Source: Castellaniella sp. S9
GTDB lineage: Bacteria > Pseudomonadota > Gammaproteobacteria > Burkholderiales > Burkholderiaceae_B
Assembly: GCF_027257175.1 (NCBI RefSeq)
Contig: NZ_JAPFGD010000001.1
Coordinates: 434,001 to 498,000 of the forward strand
Length of the DNA stretch: 64,000 nucleotides
Reading direction: 5' to 3'
The notes beneath the pieces are model-generated. The model was given only the letters and a program-made list of their open reading frames with translations. It was not told the DNA's origin and searched no databases. The position numbers and the translations under genes were made by a program. Positions 40,608-51,462 of the stretch are shown piece by piece (positions within the stretch are counted from its first letter, which is position 1; each line of letters begins with the position of its first letter).

Positions 40608-41306
40608 TCAAGCCTTGCGCGTGGTGCGTTGTTCGATGCGTTTTTCCGGATTCGCGTTGAGCACGATCCGATGGACGAAGATCCCGGGCAGGTGGACGTC
40701 ATCGGGGTCGAAGGCGCCCGTGGGCAGGATTTCCTCGACCTCGACAATGGTGATCTTGCCGGCCATGGCCACGTTGGGATTGAAGTTGCGGGCGGTGCGG
40801 CGGAACCGCAGATTGCCGCTGCGGTCGGCCTTCCAGGCCTTGACCAGGGAGACATCGGGCACCAGCGAGCGCTCGAGGACATAGGTGCGGCCGTCGATTT
40901 CGCGGGTTTCCTTGCCGTCGGCGACGACCGTGCCGACACCGGTGGCCGTGAAGAACGCGGGGATGCCCGCGCCGCCGGCGCGCAGCTTTTCGGCCAGCGT
41001 GCCCTGGGGCGTGAATTCGAGCTCGAGTTCATTGGCCAGGTATTGGCGCTCGAATTCCTTGTTCTCGCCCACGTAGGAAGCGATCATCTTGCGGATCTGG
41101 CGGGTGGTCAGCAACTGGCCCAGGCCGAAGCCGTCGACCCCGGCGTTGTTGCTGATGCAGGTCAGGTCACGCACCCCGGAATCGCGCAAGGCGGCAATCA
41201 GCGCCTCGGGGATCCCGCACAGGCCGAAACCGCCCACGGCGATCATCTGGCCATCGGCGACGACCCCTTGCAAGGCCTCCGCGGCGCTTCCATAGACTTT
41301 TTCCAT
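40608..41306 (-). CDS. scoA: 3-oxoacid CoA-transferase subunit A
   Basis: 232 residues. [20 protein letters not shown] is the alpha-chain glycine-rich start, followed by [19 protein letters not shown] and [32 protein letters not shown], typical of ScoA. Two-chain enzyme with ScoB, whose ATG follows 14 bases downstream. Acetoacetate or other ketoacid breakdown is the family role. Confidence 0.93.
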   Translation of the reverse strand: MEKVYGSAAEALQGVVADGQMIAVGGFGLCGIPEALIAALRDSGVRDLTCISNNAGVDGFGLGQLLTTRQIRKMIASYVGENKEFERQYLANELELEFTPQGTLAEKLRAGGAGIPAFFTATGVGTVVADGKETREIDGRTYVLERSLVPDVSLVKAWKADRSGNLRFRRTARNFNPNVAMAGKITIVEVEEILPTGAFDPDDVHLPGIFVHRIVLNANPEKRIEQRTTRKA

Positions 41307-41339
41307 GCTCTATTCCTCTTGAAGAATGGCTATAACGAC

Positions 41340-41777
41340 TCAAACAGAAAAGCAGCGTGCCAGGGCCTGGCGATCGGCGTCGGTCCAGGGCGTCGGCCGT
41401 CCGGTGGCGCCATCGGCGAACACCAGGACGTTGCGGCCCCGCGCATGTATGTCCTGCGGCTCGTCGGCCTGCGCAATCCAGGTGTCCAGCTCGAGGCTGG
41501 TGCGCCCCACCCGCAAGAGCTTCAGGCCCACGACGATACGGGCAGGATACAACAGCGGCTTCAGAAAATCACATGAGGCATGGACGAGCACGCCGACGCG
41601 GCCGGTGCCTCCGTCCGGTTCCATCGCCTCGTAGAGATGGACGCGGGCCTCTTCGAAATAGCGGAAGTAGACTGTATTGTTGACGTGGCCCAGCGCGTCC
41701 AGATCCCCCCAGCGCACGTCCATCCGGCACAGGAATACCCCGGTGCCGGGCGCCTCGGCGCCTCGATCCTCGGACAT
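41340..41777 (-). CDS. Acyl-CoA thioesterase, 4HBT hotdog family
   Basis: 145 residues from the ATG at 41777 (GGAGGG six bases upstream); codons further upstream are in ETF-QO promoter DNA. The 4-hydroxybenzoyl-CoA thioesterase motif is clear: VRWGDLDALGHVNNTVYFRYFEEAR, with the catalytic Asp in the DxxGHVNN pattern. Hydrolyses acyl-CoA; chain length unknown. It precedes scoA by 33 bases, so it likely heads the thioesterase-scoA-scoB-aminopeptidase unit. Confidence 0.88.
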   Translation of the reverse strand: MSEDRGAEAPGTGVFLCRMDVRWGDLDALGHVNNTVYFRYFEEARVHLYEAMEPDGGTGRVGVLVHASCDFLKPLLYPARIVVGLKLLRVGRTSLELDTWIAQADEPQDIHARGRNVLVFADGATGRPTPWTDADRQALARCFSV

Positions 41778-41898
41778 CACGAAACCCTCCGTCACAAGCA
41801 GAACTCCAGAGGTGCAGTATAACGATCTGCAATACAATGGCCCGCATGCCGCGGGGGCACCGCCGGAACAAACCTCGACAACGGGAGCAACACCACCC

Positions 41899-43545
41899 AT
41901 GACCGAACGCGAATCAATGGAATACGACGTCGTGATCGTCGGCGCCGGGCCCGCAGGCCTGGCCGCGGCGATCCGCCTCAAGCAACTGGCGGCCGAACGC
42001 GGCCAGGAGGTCGCTGTCTGCGTCCTTGAAAAGGCCGCCGAGATCGGCGCCCACATTCTCTCGGGCGCCGTGATGGACCCCCAGGCCTTGACCGAACTCA
42101 TTCCCGACTGGAAAGAGCGCGGCGCCCCGCTGGACGTGCCGGTGACCGAGGACCAATTCCTGTTCCTGACCCCCGGCAAGGCGCGCGCCACCCCGTCGTG
42201 GCTGCTGCCCGACTGCTTCAAGAACCACGGCAACTACATCGTCCGCCTGGGCCATGTCACGCGCTGGCTGGGCGAGCAGGCCGAGGCCCTGGGCGTGGAC
42301 GTCTTTCCCGGTTTCGCCGCCGCCGAGATCCTGTACGACGAGGCCGGCGCCGTGCGCGGCGTGGTCACGGGCGACATGGGCGTGGCGCGCGACGGCAGCC
42401 ACACCGACCACTACCAGCCAGGCATGGAACTGCTGGCCCGCTACACGGTCTTTGCCGAAGGCTCGCGCGGCCACCTGGGCCGCCAGCTGATCGAAAAATA
42501 CCGCCTCGACGCCGGACGCGACCCCCAGAGCTACGCCATCGGCATCAAGGAACTCTGGGAAGTCGACCCGGCCCAGGCGCATCCCGGCCGCGTGGTGCAT
42601 ACGGCCGGCTGGCCGCTGGACTCCGACACCTACGGGGGATCCTTCCTGTATCACCTGAACGACGGGCTGGTGGCCGTGGGCCTCGTGGTGGGCCTGGACT
42701 ACGCCAATCCGTGGCTGTCGCCCTTCGAGGAATTCCAGCGCTACAAGACCCATCCGGCGATCCGGGCGACCCTCGAGGGCGGCAAGCGCATCGCCTATGG
42801 CGCGCGCTCGCTGACGGCCGGCGGCCTGCTGTCGGTGCCCAAGCTCTGTTTCCCCGGCGGCGTGCTGGTCGGCTGTGAGGCCGGCGTGCTCAATGCCTCG
42901 CGCATCAAGGGCAGCCATTCGGCCATCAAGACCGGCGCCCTGGCCGCCGAGGCGGCATTCGAGGCCCTGGCCGCCGGCCGCTCGCACGACGAACTGTCGG
43001 CCTATCCAGCGGCCTTCGAGCAGTCCTGGCTGCATGCCGAGCTGAAAAAATCACGCAATTTCAAGCAGTGGTTCAAGAAAGGCCGCACGGTCGGCACGCT
43101 GATGACCGGCATCGAGCAGTGGCTGCTCAAGGGCAACGTCCCCTGGACCCTCCACCGCAACAAGCCGGATCACGCCTGTCTGCAGCCGGCGGCGGAATGC
43201 GCGCGCATCGACTACCCCAAGCCCGACGGCAAGCTGACCTTCGATCGCCTCAGCTCGGTCTTCATCTCGAACACCAACCACGACGAAAACGAGCCGGTGC
43301 ACCTGACGCTGAAGGACGCCGCGGTGCCGGTGGCGGTCAACCTGGCCAAATTCGGCGGCCCCGAGGCGCGCTACTGCCCGGCGGGCGTCTACGAGTTCGT
43401 CAAGACCGAGACCGGCGAGGACCGGCTGCAGATCAACGCCCAGAACTGCGTGCACTGCAAGACCTGTGACATCAAGGACCCGACCCAGAACATCGTCTGG
43501 GTGACGCCGCAAGGCGGCGAGGGGCCGGTGTACAACGGGATGTAA
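41899..43545 (+). CDS. Electron-transfer flavoprotein:ubiquinone oxidoreductase
   Basis: 548 residues from the ATG at 41899 (41917 is an alternative). Passes electrons from ETF, reduced by acyl-CoA and amine dehydrogenases, to the ubiquinone pool at the membrane. FAD site: YDVVIVGAGPAGLAAAIRLKQ. Ubiquinone-domain piece: YGARSLTAGGLLSVPKLCFPGG. The C-terminal ferredoxin domain has the four cluster cysteines, RYCPAGVYEF and NCVHCKTCDIKDPTQNI. Divergent from the thioesterase/CoA-transferase genes, a coherent setting for fatty or branched acyl-CoA oxidation. Confidence 0.96.
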   Translation: MTERESMEYDVVIVGAGPAGLAAAIRLKQLAAERGQEVAVCVLEKAAEIGAHILSGAVMDPQALTELIPDWKERGAPLDVPVTEDQFLFLTPGKARATPSWLLPDCFKNHGNYIVRLGHVTRWLGEQAEALGVDVFPGFAAAEILYDEAGAVRGVVTGDMGVARDGSHTDHYQPGMELLARYTVFAEGSRGHLGRQLIEKYRLDAGRDPQSYAIGIKELWEVDPAQAHPGRVVHTAGWPLDSDTYGGSFLYHLNDGLVAVGLVVGLDYANPWLSPFEEFQRYKTHPAIRATLEGGKRIAYGARSLTAGGLLSVPKLCFPGGVLVGCEAGVLNASRIKGSHSAIKTGALAAEAAFEALAAGRSHDELSAYPAAFEQSWLHAELKKSRNFKQWFKKGRTVGTLMTGIEQWLLKGNVPWTLHRNKPDHACLQPAAECARIDYPKPDGKLTFDRLSSVFISNTNHDENEPVHLTLKDAAVPVAVNLAKFGGPEARYCPAGVYEFVKTETGEDRLQINAQNCVHCKTCDIKDPTQNIVWVTPQGGEGPVYNGM

Positions 43546-43578
43546 AAAAGAGGCGGGGAAGGTTCTCCCCCGCCTCTT
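43544..43578 (-). terminator. Terminator between ETF-QO and acs
   Basis: Eleven-base-pair stem AAGAGGCGGGG/CCCCGCCTCTT (43548-43558 with 43568-43578) and nine-base loop. On the minus strand it is followed by six T, so it mainly ends acs transcription; it overlaps the ETF-QO stop and may also serve that convergent gene. Confidence 0.85.
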
Positions 43579-43624
43579 CAGCTGCGTCCGATGCCCCGGA
43601 TCACGGGACATCGTCCAGCACTTG

Positions 43625-45604
<1,980 letters not shown>

Positions 45605-45731
45605 GGTTGGCTCGCTCCTATGAATATTTGAAGGTTCTATTTGTATTCTTGTGCATCTGCCAACTGCAACCCTACTGCAGGATGCTTACTCGTCGCTGAC
45701 AAATGCAACAGGACTGGGCGGCGGCGGCCCC

Positions 45732-47018
45732 TCATCGGGGCGCCGCGGCGTCGCGGCTGCGCAGCCCGCGCCCGAAATCCAGGCCTGCCAGGACCACCAG
45801 CCCCGCCACGAAGAACACGCCCGTGACCAGCAGCCCCAGTCGATGATTGCCGTCCGTGATCCAGACCACCAGGCCATAGCACAGAGGCCCCACCACCGCC
45901 GCCAGCTGCACCGCGAAGGCCCACAGCGCGTAGAATTCGGCGGGCCGCCGCGTCGGCGCAAGCACCCCGACCATCGCCCGGCCCGCGCTCTGGCTGGTGC
46001 CCATGCACAGGCCGGCCAGCGCCGCGGCCACCCAGAAGGTGCGCACGTCCTCGGCGATGACCGCCAGGGCGACCATCAGCAGCCACCCCGCCAGCGTGAT
46101 GGCCAGCGCGCGCTTGTGGCCGATGCGGTCCTGGGCATAGCCGAAGAGGAAGGCGCCCAGGGCGGCGGCGATATTGACCAGGAACACCAGCAGCATGGTC
46201 TGCTGCATCTGGAAGCCCATGACCTCGGTGGCATAGACCGCCGCCAAGGTAATCACCACGGTGATGCCGGCCTGATAGCAGGCGATGCACAGCAGCAGGC
46301 GGCGGAAATCGGGAAAATCGGCGCGTGTCTCGCGCCAGGCGCGCAGCAGATTGCCAAGCAACGGCCGGGCCTCGCCGCCGCCCGGCACCGCCCGTTCGCG
46401 CAGCCACAGCAGCGAAGGAATGGCGGCGATGGCGAACAGCAGCGCCGTCGACAGCATGACCCAGGGCACATAGTCCTCGGCGGCCAGCCCCTGGGCCTCG
46501 CCGCGCGAGGCAATCCACAAGGCCACGCCCAAGGCCAGCATCCCGCCGCAGTAGCCGAAGCTCCAGCCCCATCCCGAGACCCGCCCCAGGGATTCGGTGC
46601 GGGCCAGCCCCGGCAGGAACGAGGCGACGGCGGATTCGCCGATGCAATAGCAGTAGTTCGACAGCGCCAGGCACAGCAGCCCCCACACCACGGCGCCCGG
46701 ACCCACCGTGGCCAGCAGCACCGTGCCGGCGACGCAGCCCGCCGTGCTGGTGAACAGCAGCCGGCGTTTGGCCGCGCGCGCGTCGGCGCGTGCGCCCAGG
46801 CCCGGCATGGTCAGCATCACCGCCAGGTAGGACAAGGACAGGGCCGCGGTCAGCGCCAGCGTTCCCCAGGCATGCCCGGCCGCCACGACGCCCACGAAAT
46901 AGGCGTTGAACACCGTGGTCAGGACGACCGTGGTGTACCCCGAGTTGGCAAAATCGTACATCGCCCACGACCACACCTCGCGGCGGCCGACGCCGGGCCG
47001 CAGCGCCTCGCCGCGCAT
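45732..47018 (-). CDS. UMF1 (Atg22-like) family MFS transporter
   Basis: 428 residues from the ATG at 47018, eleven bases after the prpE stop. About twelve helices. REVWSWAMYDFANSGYTTVVLTTVFNAYFV is the diagnostic UMF1 opening, and ESAVASFLPGLARTESLGRVSGWGWSFGYCGGML the typical middle. Yeast Atg22 exports amino acids from the vacuole; the bacterial members have no settled substrate. Tight coupling to propionyl-CoA synthetase suggests a short-chain carboxylate or a related amino acid, as inference only. Confidence 0.85.
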   Translation of the reverse strand: MRGEALRPGVGRREVWSWAMYDFANSGYTTVVLTTVFNAYFVGVVAAGHAWGTLALTAALSLSYLAVMLTMPGLGARADARAAKRRLLFTSTAGCVAGTVLLATVGPGAVVWGLLCLALSNYCYCIGESAVASFLPGLARTESLGRVSGWGWSFGYCGGMLALGVALWIASRGEAQGLAAEDYVPWVMLSTALLFAIAAIPSLLWLRERAVPGGGEARPLLGNLLRAWRETRADFPDFRRLLLCIACYQAGITVVITLAAVYATEVMGFQMQQTMLLVFLVNIAAALGAFLFGYAQDRIGHKRALAITLAGWLLMVALAVIAEDVRTFWVAAALAGLCMGTSQSAGRAMVGVLAPTRRPAEFYALWAFAVQLAAVVGPLCYGLVVWITDGNHRLGLLVTGVFFVAGLVVLAGLDFGRGLRSRDAAAPR

Positions 47019-47029
47019 CGGCCCGGGAC

Positions 47030-48916
47030 TCAAAGCGTCGAACGGATCTGGTCGAGCGCGCCCGGATCCTCGATGGTCGTCAGGTCGCCGGGATCGCGCC
47101 CCTCGCACAGGGCCACGATGGCACGGCGCAGGACCTTGCCCGAGCGGGTCTTGGGCAGCGTGTTGACGAAGCGGACCCGCGCCGGCCGGGCCACGGCGCC
47201 GTTGCGCTGCTCGATGACGGTCTTGATCTCGGCCTCGAGCCGGTCGCGCGCGCCGTCCTCGAGCAGCAGGTCGGGATTGCGCAGCACCGCAAAGGCCATG
47301 GCCTCCTGGCCCTTGGTCGAGTCGGCCACGCCCACCACGGCCGATTCCGCCACCGCCGGGTGGGTGTTGACGGATTCCTCGATCTCGCGCGTGCCCAGCC
47401 GATGCCCGGCCACATTGATGACGTCGTCGGTACGGCCCAGGATGTACCAGTAGCCGTCCTCGTCGAACAGCCCCCAGTCCGAGGTCGAATACAGCATGCG
47501 GCCCGGGAAGGACTCGAAGTAGGTGTGCACGAAGCGCTCGTCGTTGCGCCAGATCGTACTCATGGCCCCCGGCGGCAGCGGCGGCTGGATGGCCACCACG
47601 CCCTTTTGCCCCGGGCCGGCGTCCTTGCCCGTGGCCTCGTCCACCACCCGCACGTCGTAGCCGTAGACCGGGAAGGACGGGCTGCCGAAGCGCGTCGGGG
47701 CCTCCTCGACGCCGGGCTGCGCCGAGAGGATCGGCCAGCCGGTCTCGGTCTGCCAATAGTTGTCGATGACCGGCTTGTCCAGCGCCTCGGACAGCCACTG
47801 GCCGGTGAGTTCGTCGAGGGGTTCGCCCGCCAGGTAGATGCGCTCGAGGCTGGAGAGGTCGTGGCGGTGCAGGAGCCCGGGATCGTGCTTTTTCAGCACG
47901 CGGATGGCGGTCGGTGCCGAGAACAGGGCATTGACCCCGTATTGCTCGATGATGCGCCACAGGACGGCGGCGTCCGGACGCACCGGCGTGCCCTCGTACA
48001 TGACGGTGGCCTGGCCGTTGAGCAAGGGCCCGTAGACGACGTAGGAATGGCCCACCACCCAGCCCACGTCGCTGGACGAAAAGTACACGTCGCCCGGCTT
48101 GCCGCCGTAAATGTATTCCATCGAGGCGCACAGGGCCACGGCATAGCCGCCGGTGTCGCGCTGCACTCCCTTGGGATTGCCCGTGGTCCCCGACGTATAC
48201 AGCACATAGGAAGGATCATTGGATTCCAGCCAGACGACCGGCACGTGCGCGTCCAGGTGGCGCGCGCGCATGGGCGCGTACGCCAGGTCCCGGCCCTCGC
48301 GCATGGCGCAAGGGACCAGGCCGCGGTCGATGATGACCACGTGCTCGGGCGCATGGCCGGCGATGTCGAGCGCCTGGTCCAGCAGGGGCTTGTAGGCAAT
48401 GGGCCTGCCGCCGCGCGAGCCGGCGTCGGTCGAAACCACCACCTTGGGCTGCGCATCGTCGATGCGCTGGGCCAGGTTGTGCGAGGCGAAGCCGCCGAAC
48501 ACCACGGAATGGATGGCGCCGATGCGCGCGCAGGCCAGCATGAAGAACGCCGCCTGGGGAATCATGGGCAGGTAGATCAGCACGCGGTCGCCCTGATCGA
48601 CGCCGAGTTCCTGGAGGATGGCCGCCGCCGCGTTGACCTCGCGCGCCAGATCGGCGCGCGTATAGACGATTTCCTGGTCGACCTCGGTGGACACCCAGAT
48701 CAGCGCCGGCTGGTCCCCCTGGGTGTCGAGCCAGCGGTCCACGGCGTTGTAGCAGAGATTCGTGCGCCCCCCCACGAACCAGCGCGCGAACGGCGGATTC
48801 GAATAATCCAGCACCTGCCGAAAAGGGGTCTCCCAATGGATACGCTGGGCCTCCCGCCGCCAGAACGATTCCCGATCGTCGATGGATTGGCGATGAAACT
48901 CGCGAGTCTTCTGCAT
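47030..48916 (-). CDS. prpE: Propionyl-CoA synthetase
   Basis: 628 residues, close to PrpE length and shorter than Acs. Adenylate-forming enzyme: YTSGTTGNPKGVQRDTGGYAVAL, DVGWVVGHSYVVYGPL, hinge NYWQTETGWPI and catalytic lysine [12 protein letters not shown]. The opening FWRREAQRIHWETPFRQVLDYSNPPFARWFVGGRTNLCYNAVDRWL is typical of PrpE rather than Acs. Acts on propionate and perhaps acrylate. Genes for the 2-methylcitrate cycle are not in view. First gene of a two-gene unit with the UMF1 transporter. Confidence 0.92.
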   Translation of the reverse strand: MQKTREFHRQSIDDRESFWRREAQRIHWETPFRQVLDYSNPPFARWFVGGRTNLCYNAVDRWLDTQGDQPALIWVSTEVDQEIVYTRADLAREVNAAAAILQELGVDQGDRVLIYLPMIPQAAFFMLACARIGAIHSVVFGGFASHNLAQRIDDAQPKVVVSTDAGSRGGRPIAYKPLLDQALDIAGHAPEHVVIIDRGLVPCAMREGRDLAYAPMRARHLDAHVPVVWLESNDPSYVLYTSGTTGNPKGVQRDTGGYAVALCASMEYIYGGKPGDVYFSSSDVGWVVGHSYVVYGPLLNGQATVMYEGTPVRPDAAVLWRIIEQYGVNALFSAPTAIRVLKKHDPGLLHRHDLSSLERIYLAGEPLDELTGQWLSEALDKPVIDNYWQTETGWPILSAQPGVEEAPTRFGSPSFPVYGYDVRVVDEATGKDAGPGQKGVVAIQPPLPPGAMSTIWRNDERFVHTYFESFPGRMLYSTSDWGLFDEDGYWYILGRTDDVINVAGHRLGTREIEESVNTHPAVAESAVVGVADSTKGQEAMAFAVLRNPDLLLEDGARDRLEAEIKTVIEQRNGAVARPARVRFVNTLPKTRSGKVLRRAIVALCEGRDPGDLTTIEDPGALDQIRSTL

Positions 48917-49061
48917 TGCCGTCCTCCTGTGCGCGCATGCCCTCCACGAGCATGCGCGGGGGGTGGTCTTGTCGGAATTATGATGGGTCTACATCCTACA
49001 CCCGAAAGCCCACCGCACCCATCCAGGACATCCCCGGATCCCGTCCGCGCCGCGGCGCGAC

Positions 49062-49090
49062 TTTACCGGGGCGTCAGGATTCGCTAAACT
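49062..49090 (+). promoter_or_regulatory. Promoter of the NlpC/P60 lipoprotein gene
   Basis: TTTACC (49062-49067), 17-bp spacer, TAAACT (49085-49090), about 40 bases before the ATG at 49132. Confidence 0.5.
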
Positions 49091-49131
49091 CGCCCGATTG
49101 GTCCCACCCTTCGCCCCCCCGAAAACGAGTC

Positions 49132-49860
49132 ATGCCGCCGCCACATTCCCCGCCACAGCGTGCCCTGTCGCGCCCATTGACCCGATTATCGACACTCATC
49201 CTATGCACGGCCGCCCTGGCACTCGCCGGTTGCGCGACCCAGACGAAACAGACCGCCGACGCCTCTTCCCAGCACCTGCTGCGCGACGCCTACCTCATCC
49301 AGACCCAATCCGACCCCCTCGGGGCATGGCTCGACAACAAGGACAGCCTGGCGATCAATCGCGCCAATGCCCTGGACTACGGCTCGTCCGCGGTGCCGCC
49401 ACGCACGCTCGTGTCGACCGCCATGACATTCCTCGGCGTCAAGTATCGCTACGGCGGCGACTCGCCGGGCGAGGGCTTCGATTGCAGCGGGCTGGTGGCC
49501 TATGCCGCCGAAAAGTCGCTGGGGCTCAAGCTGCCCCGCAGCGCCCGCGACATGGCTCGCGAGGGGATCTCGGTCAATCGCAACGAGCTGCGCCGCGGCG
49601 ATCTGGTGTTCTTCAATACCCGCGGTCATCGCAATTCGCACGTGGGCATCTACGTCGGCGACCATAAATTCGTCCATGCGCCGCGCACCGGCGCCAAGGT
49701 GCGCGTCGAAAGCATGAACGTCGCCTACTGGCGCAAGCGCTATAACGGCGCGCGCCGTCTCGGGGTCGAAACCCAGACGGCCTCGGCCGCGACCTCCCGG
49801 CAGGCCCGCTCCCAGCGCGTCAGGCAGGTACAGCGGCAAATCGCCAAATCGGGCCGCTAG
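49132..49860 (+). CDS. NlpC/P60 family cell-wall endopeptidase, lipoprotein
   Basis: 242 residues from the ATG at 49132. Lipoprotein signal peptide with lipobox LAGC (C34). The NlpC/P60 papain-like domain is complete: catalytic cysteine in EGFDCSGLVAYAAE (C118), histidine in NSHVGIYVG (H170), third polar residue H182 (FVHAP). KYRYGGDSPGEGFDCSG resembles Spr/MepS, which cuts D-Ala-mDAP cross-links to allow wall growth. The C-terminal tail is basic (RQARSQRVRQVQRQIAKSGR). Monocistronic. Confidence 0.92.
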   Translation: MPPPHSPPQRALSRPLTRLSTLILCTAALALAGCATQTKQTADASSQHLLRDAYLIQTQSDPLGAWLDNKDSLAINRANALDYGSSAVPPRTLVSTAMTFLGVKYRYGGDSPGEGFDCSGLVAYAAEKSLGLKLPRSARDMAREGISVNRNELRRGDLVFFNTRGHRNSHVGIYVGDHKFVHAPRTGAKVRVESMNVAYWRKRYNGARRLGVETQTASAATSRQARSQRVRQVQRQIAKSGR

Positions 49861-49876
49861 GCCCGACCTCGCCGCC

Positions 49877-50248
49877 TCACGCAGCGGCGGCGACGACCCG
49901 GTGGCCGCGTGCCGCGGGCGCCTCGCCGCGGATCGGACAAGCCTGACAATAGCCGCACTGATCCAGAGCCTGCTTGACGCTGCAGACCGAACGCCGGCAG
50001 GCCATCACCCGGATGCCCGCGCGCTGTGCCGCCGTGCGGAAGGTCTTCATCACATTGTGACCCAGGAAGTCGGTCAACAGGATCACCAGCTCGGTGCCCG
50101 AGGGCAGCTGCGGTGTTTTCTTTTGATGGGCGGGATCGCGGCCGCTGATGTGGTGCCGGATGGCGATGTTGTGATCCCTGAGCAGGTCGGGGATGTTGCC
50201 CAGTCGATCCGCGCCGACGACGAGGGCACTGACTTGTTGCTGCGCCAT
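49877..50248 (-). CDS. DUF2325 family protein, probably iron-regulated
   Basis: 123 residues from the ATG at 50248. QVSALVVGADRLGNIPDLL is the family opening, with the conserved SGRDPAHQKK and DFLGHNVMKTFRTAAQRAGI segments. Four C-terminal cysteines (RRSVCSVKQALDQCGYCQACPIRG) could bind metal or a cluster. The function of the family is unknown. A Fur-like box overlaps its promoter, which suggests expression under iron limitation. The open frame extends to 50320, but that part is promoter DNA. Confidence 0.82.
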   Translation of the reverse strand: MAQQQVSALVVGADRLGNIPDLLRDHNIAIRHHISGRDPAHQKKTPQLPSGTELVILLTDFLGHNVMKTFRTAAQRAGIRVMACRRSVCSVKQALDQCGYCQACPIRGEAPAARGHRVVAAAA

Positions 50249-50278
50249 GGGATGGCTCCTGAGAGACTCATGAGCATT

Positions 50279-50308
50279 AATGATAATCATTCCTATTCTC
50301 GAAAGCAA
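50279..50308 (-). promoter_or_regulatory. Fur box overlapping the DUF2325 promoter
   Basis: On the minus strand, TTGCTT (50303-50308), 17-bp spacer, TATCAT (50280-50285). AATGATAATCATT (50279-50291) covers the -10 and matches the core of the 19-bp Fur consensus. Position over the -10 predicts repression when iron is plentiful. Confidence 0.65.
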
Positions 50309-50385
50309 TAAGATTCTCATGGTTACTCGACACCCTGGCTGGCCGTGCGGCGCGGCAGCCCTTTCCCGCCCTTCCGGGACGCTCT

Positions 50386-51348
50386 TCAGGCCGCTACGCG
50401 GGCCGGTTCGCCGATCCCCTCGACGGCCTTCTCGACCACGTCGCGCGTCAGGTCCGTGGCCAGCATTTCAAGCAGCACGTACACGTAGTCGCGCAGGAAG
50501 ACGCCGCGCTTGATGGCCACCGAGGTGGTGTGCTGGCCAAAGAGATGTCCGGCGGACAAGCCGACCAGGCTCTTGTCGCGGCGCGGATCGAAGGCCACGC
50601 CCGCGATGATGCCGATTCCCAGGCCGATGTCGGCATAGGTCTTGACCACGTCGGCATCGATCGCCTCGAGCACGATGTCGGGCACGAGGCCGGCCCGTTC
50701 GAAAGCCGCATCGATCGCCCGGCGCCCCGAGAATGCCCGGTCGTAGGTGACGATGGGATAGCGTGACAAGTGCTCGAGCGAGAGGCTGCGGGCGGCGCTG
50801 GAGGTCAGTTCGGCCAGGGGATGGTCGGGCGGCACCACCAGGGTGTGCTCCCAGGTATAGACGGGCAGCGCCACCAGGCCGGGGGTCTGCGCGAGGGTTT
50901 CCGTGGCGATCGCCACGTCGGCCTGCTCGTGCAGCACGAGCTGGGCCAGGTGCTCGGGATTGCCCTCGGCCAGGGACACGTGGACCTTGGGGAATCGTTC
51001 TCGAAACGCGGGTATCACCCGCGGCAGCAGGTAGCGGGCCTGGGTGTGGGTGCAGGCGATGACCAGGGCGCCCTCGTCGCGCCGCGCGAACTCGTCGCTG
51101 ACTTTCTTGAGGTTGTCGACCTCGCGCATGATCCGGTCGATGATGACCGACACGACCTGGCCGGGCTTGGTCAGGCCCTTGAGGCGTTTGCCGTGGCGCT
51201 CGAAGATCTTGATCCCCAGCTCGTCCTCGAACTCGATGATGGCCTTCGAGACCCCGGGCTGCGAGGTATAGAGGGCGCGCGCCGCCTCGGTCAGGTTGAA
51301 ATTTCGCCGGATGGTCTCGCGCACGAAGCGGAATTGCTGGAGGTTCAT
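50386..51348 (-). CDS. cysB: CysB-like LysR-type regulator
   Basis: 320 residues. MNLQQFRFVRETIRRNFNLTEAARALYTSQPGVSKAIIEFEDELGIKIFERHGKRLKGLT is the CysB/Cbl opening, longer and more conserved than generic LysR. The effector domain has CTHTQARYLLPRVI, the sulfate/acetylserine pocket region of CysB. Expected to activate sulfur assimilation genes, but none are adjacent. An inverted repeat sits just before its start codon, consistent with the autorepression known for CysB. It could instead be a Cbl or Ssu-type paralogue. Confidence 0.88.
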   Translation of the reverse strand: MNLQQFRFVRETIRRNFNLTEAARALYTSQPGVSKAIIEFEDELGIKIFERHGKRLKGLTKPGQVVSVIIDRIMREVDNLKKVSDEFARRDEGALVIACTHTQARYLLPRVIPAFRERFPKVHVSLAEGNPEHLAQLVLHEQADVAIATETLAQTPGLVALPVYTWEHTLVVPPDHPLAELTSSAARSLSLEHLSRYPIVTYDRAFSGRRAIDAAFERAGLVPDIVLEAIDADVVKTYADIGLGIGIIAGVAFDPRRDKSLVGLSAGHLFGQHTTSVAIKRGVFLRDYVYVLLEMLATDLTRDVVEKAVEGIGEPARVAA

Positions 51349-51351
51349 AAA

Positions 51352-51375
51352 AATAGCCCTTATGGAAGAGCTATT
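51352..51375. promoter_or_regulatory. Inverted repeat in the cysB leader (candidate autoregulatory site)
   Basis: AATAGC (51352-51357) and GCTATT (51370-51375) separated by 12 bases, within a strongly AT-rich tract (51349-51425). A second small dyad TATAT-N3-ATATA lies just beyond. Spacing fits LysR-type binding. Confidence 0.4.
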
Positions 51376-51462
51376 ATATGGAATATAGAACTGGTTTATT
51401 ATTATTTTTAGTAATTTGCTTAGGCCCGCTCTCCAGGTTCGCCGAGCGGGCCGGCCACGGGT

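Noticed and set aside
45732-48131. 799-codon open frame that would fuse a prpE-overlapping stretch to the UMF1 transporter
   Set aside because: Its first 371 codons lie out of frame inside prpE. The transporter starts at the ATG 47018 with a proper family N-terminus.
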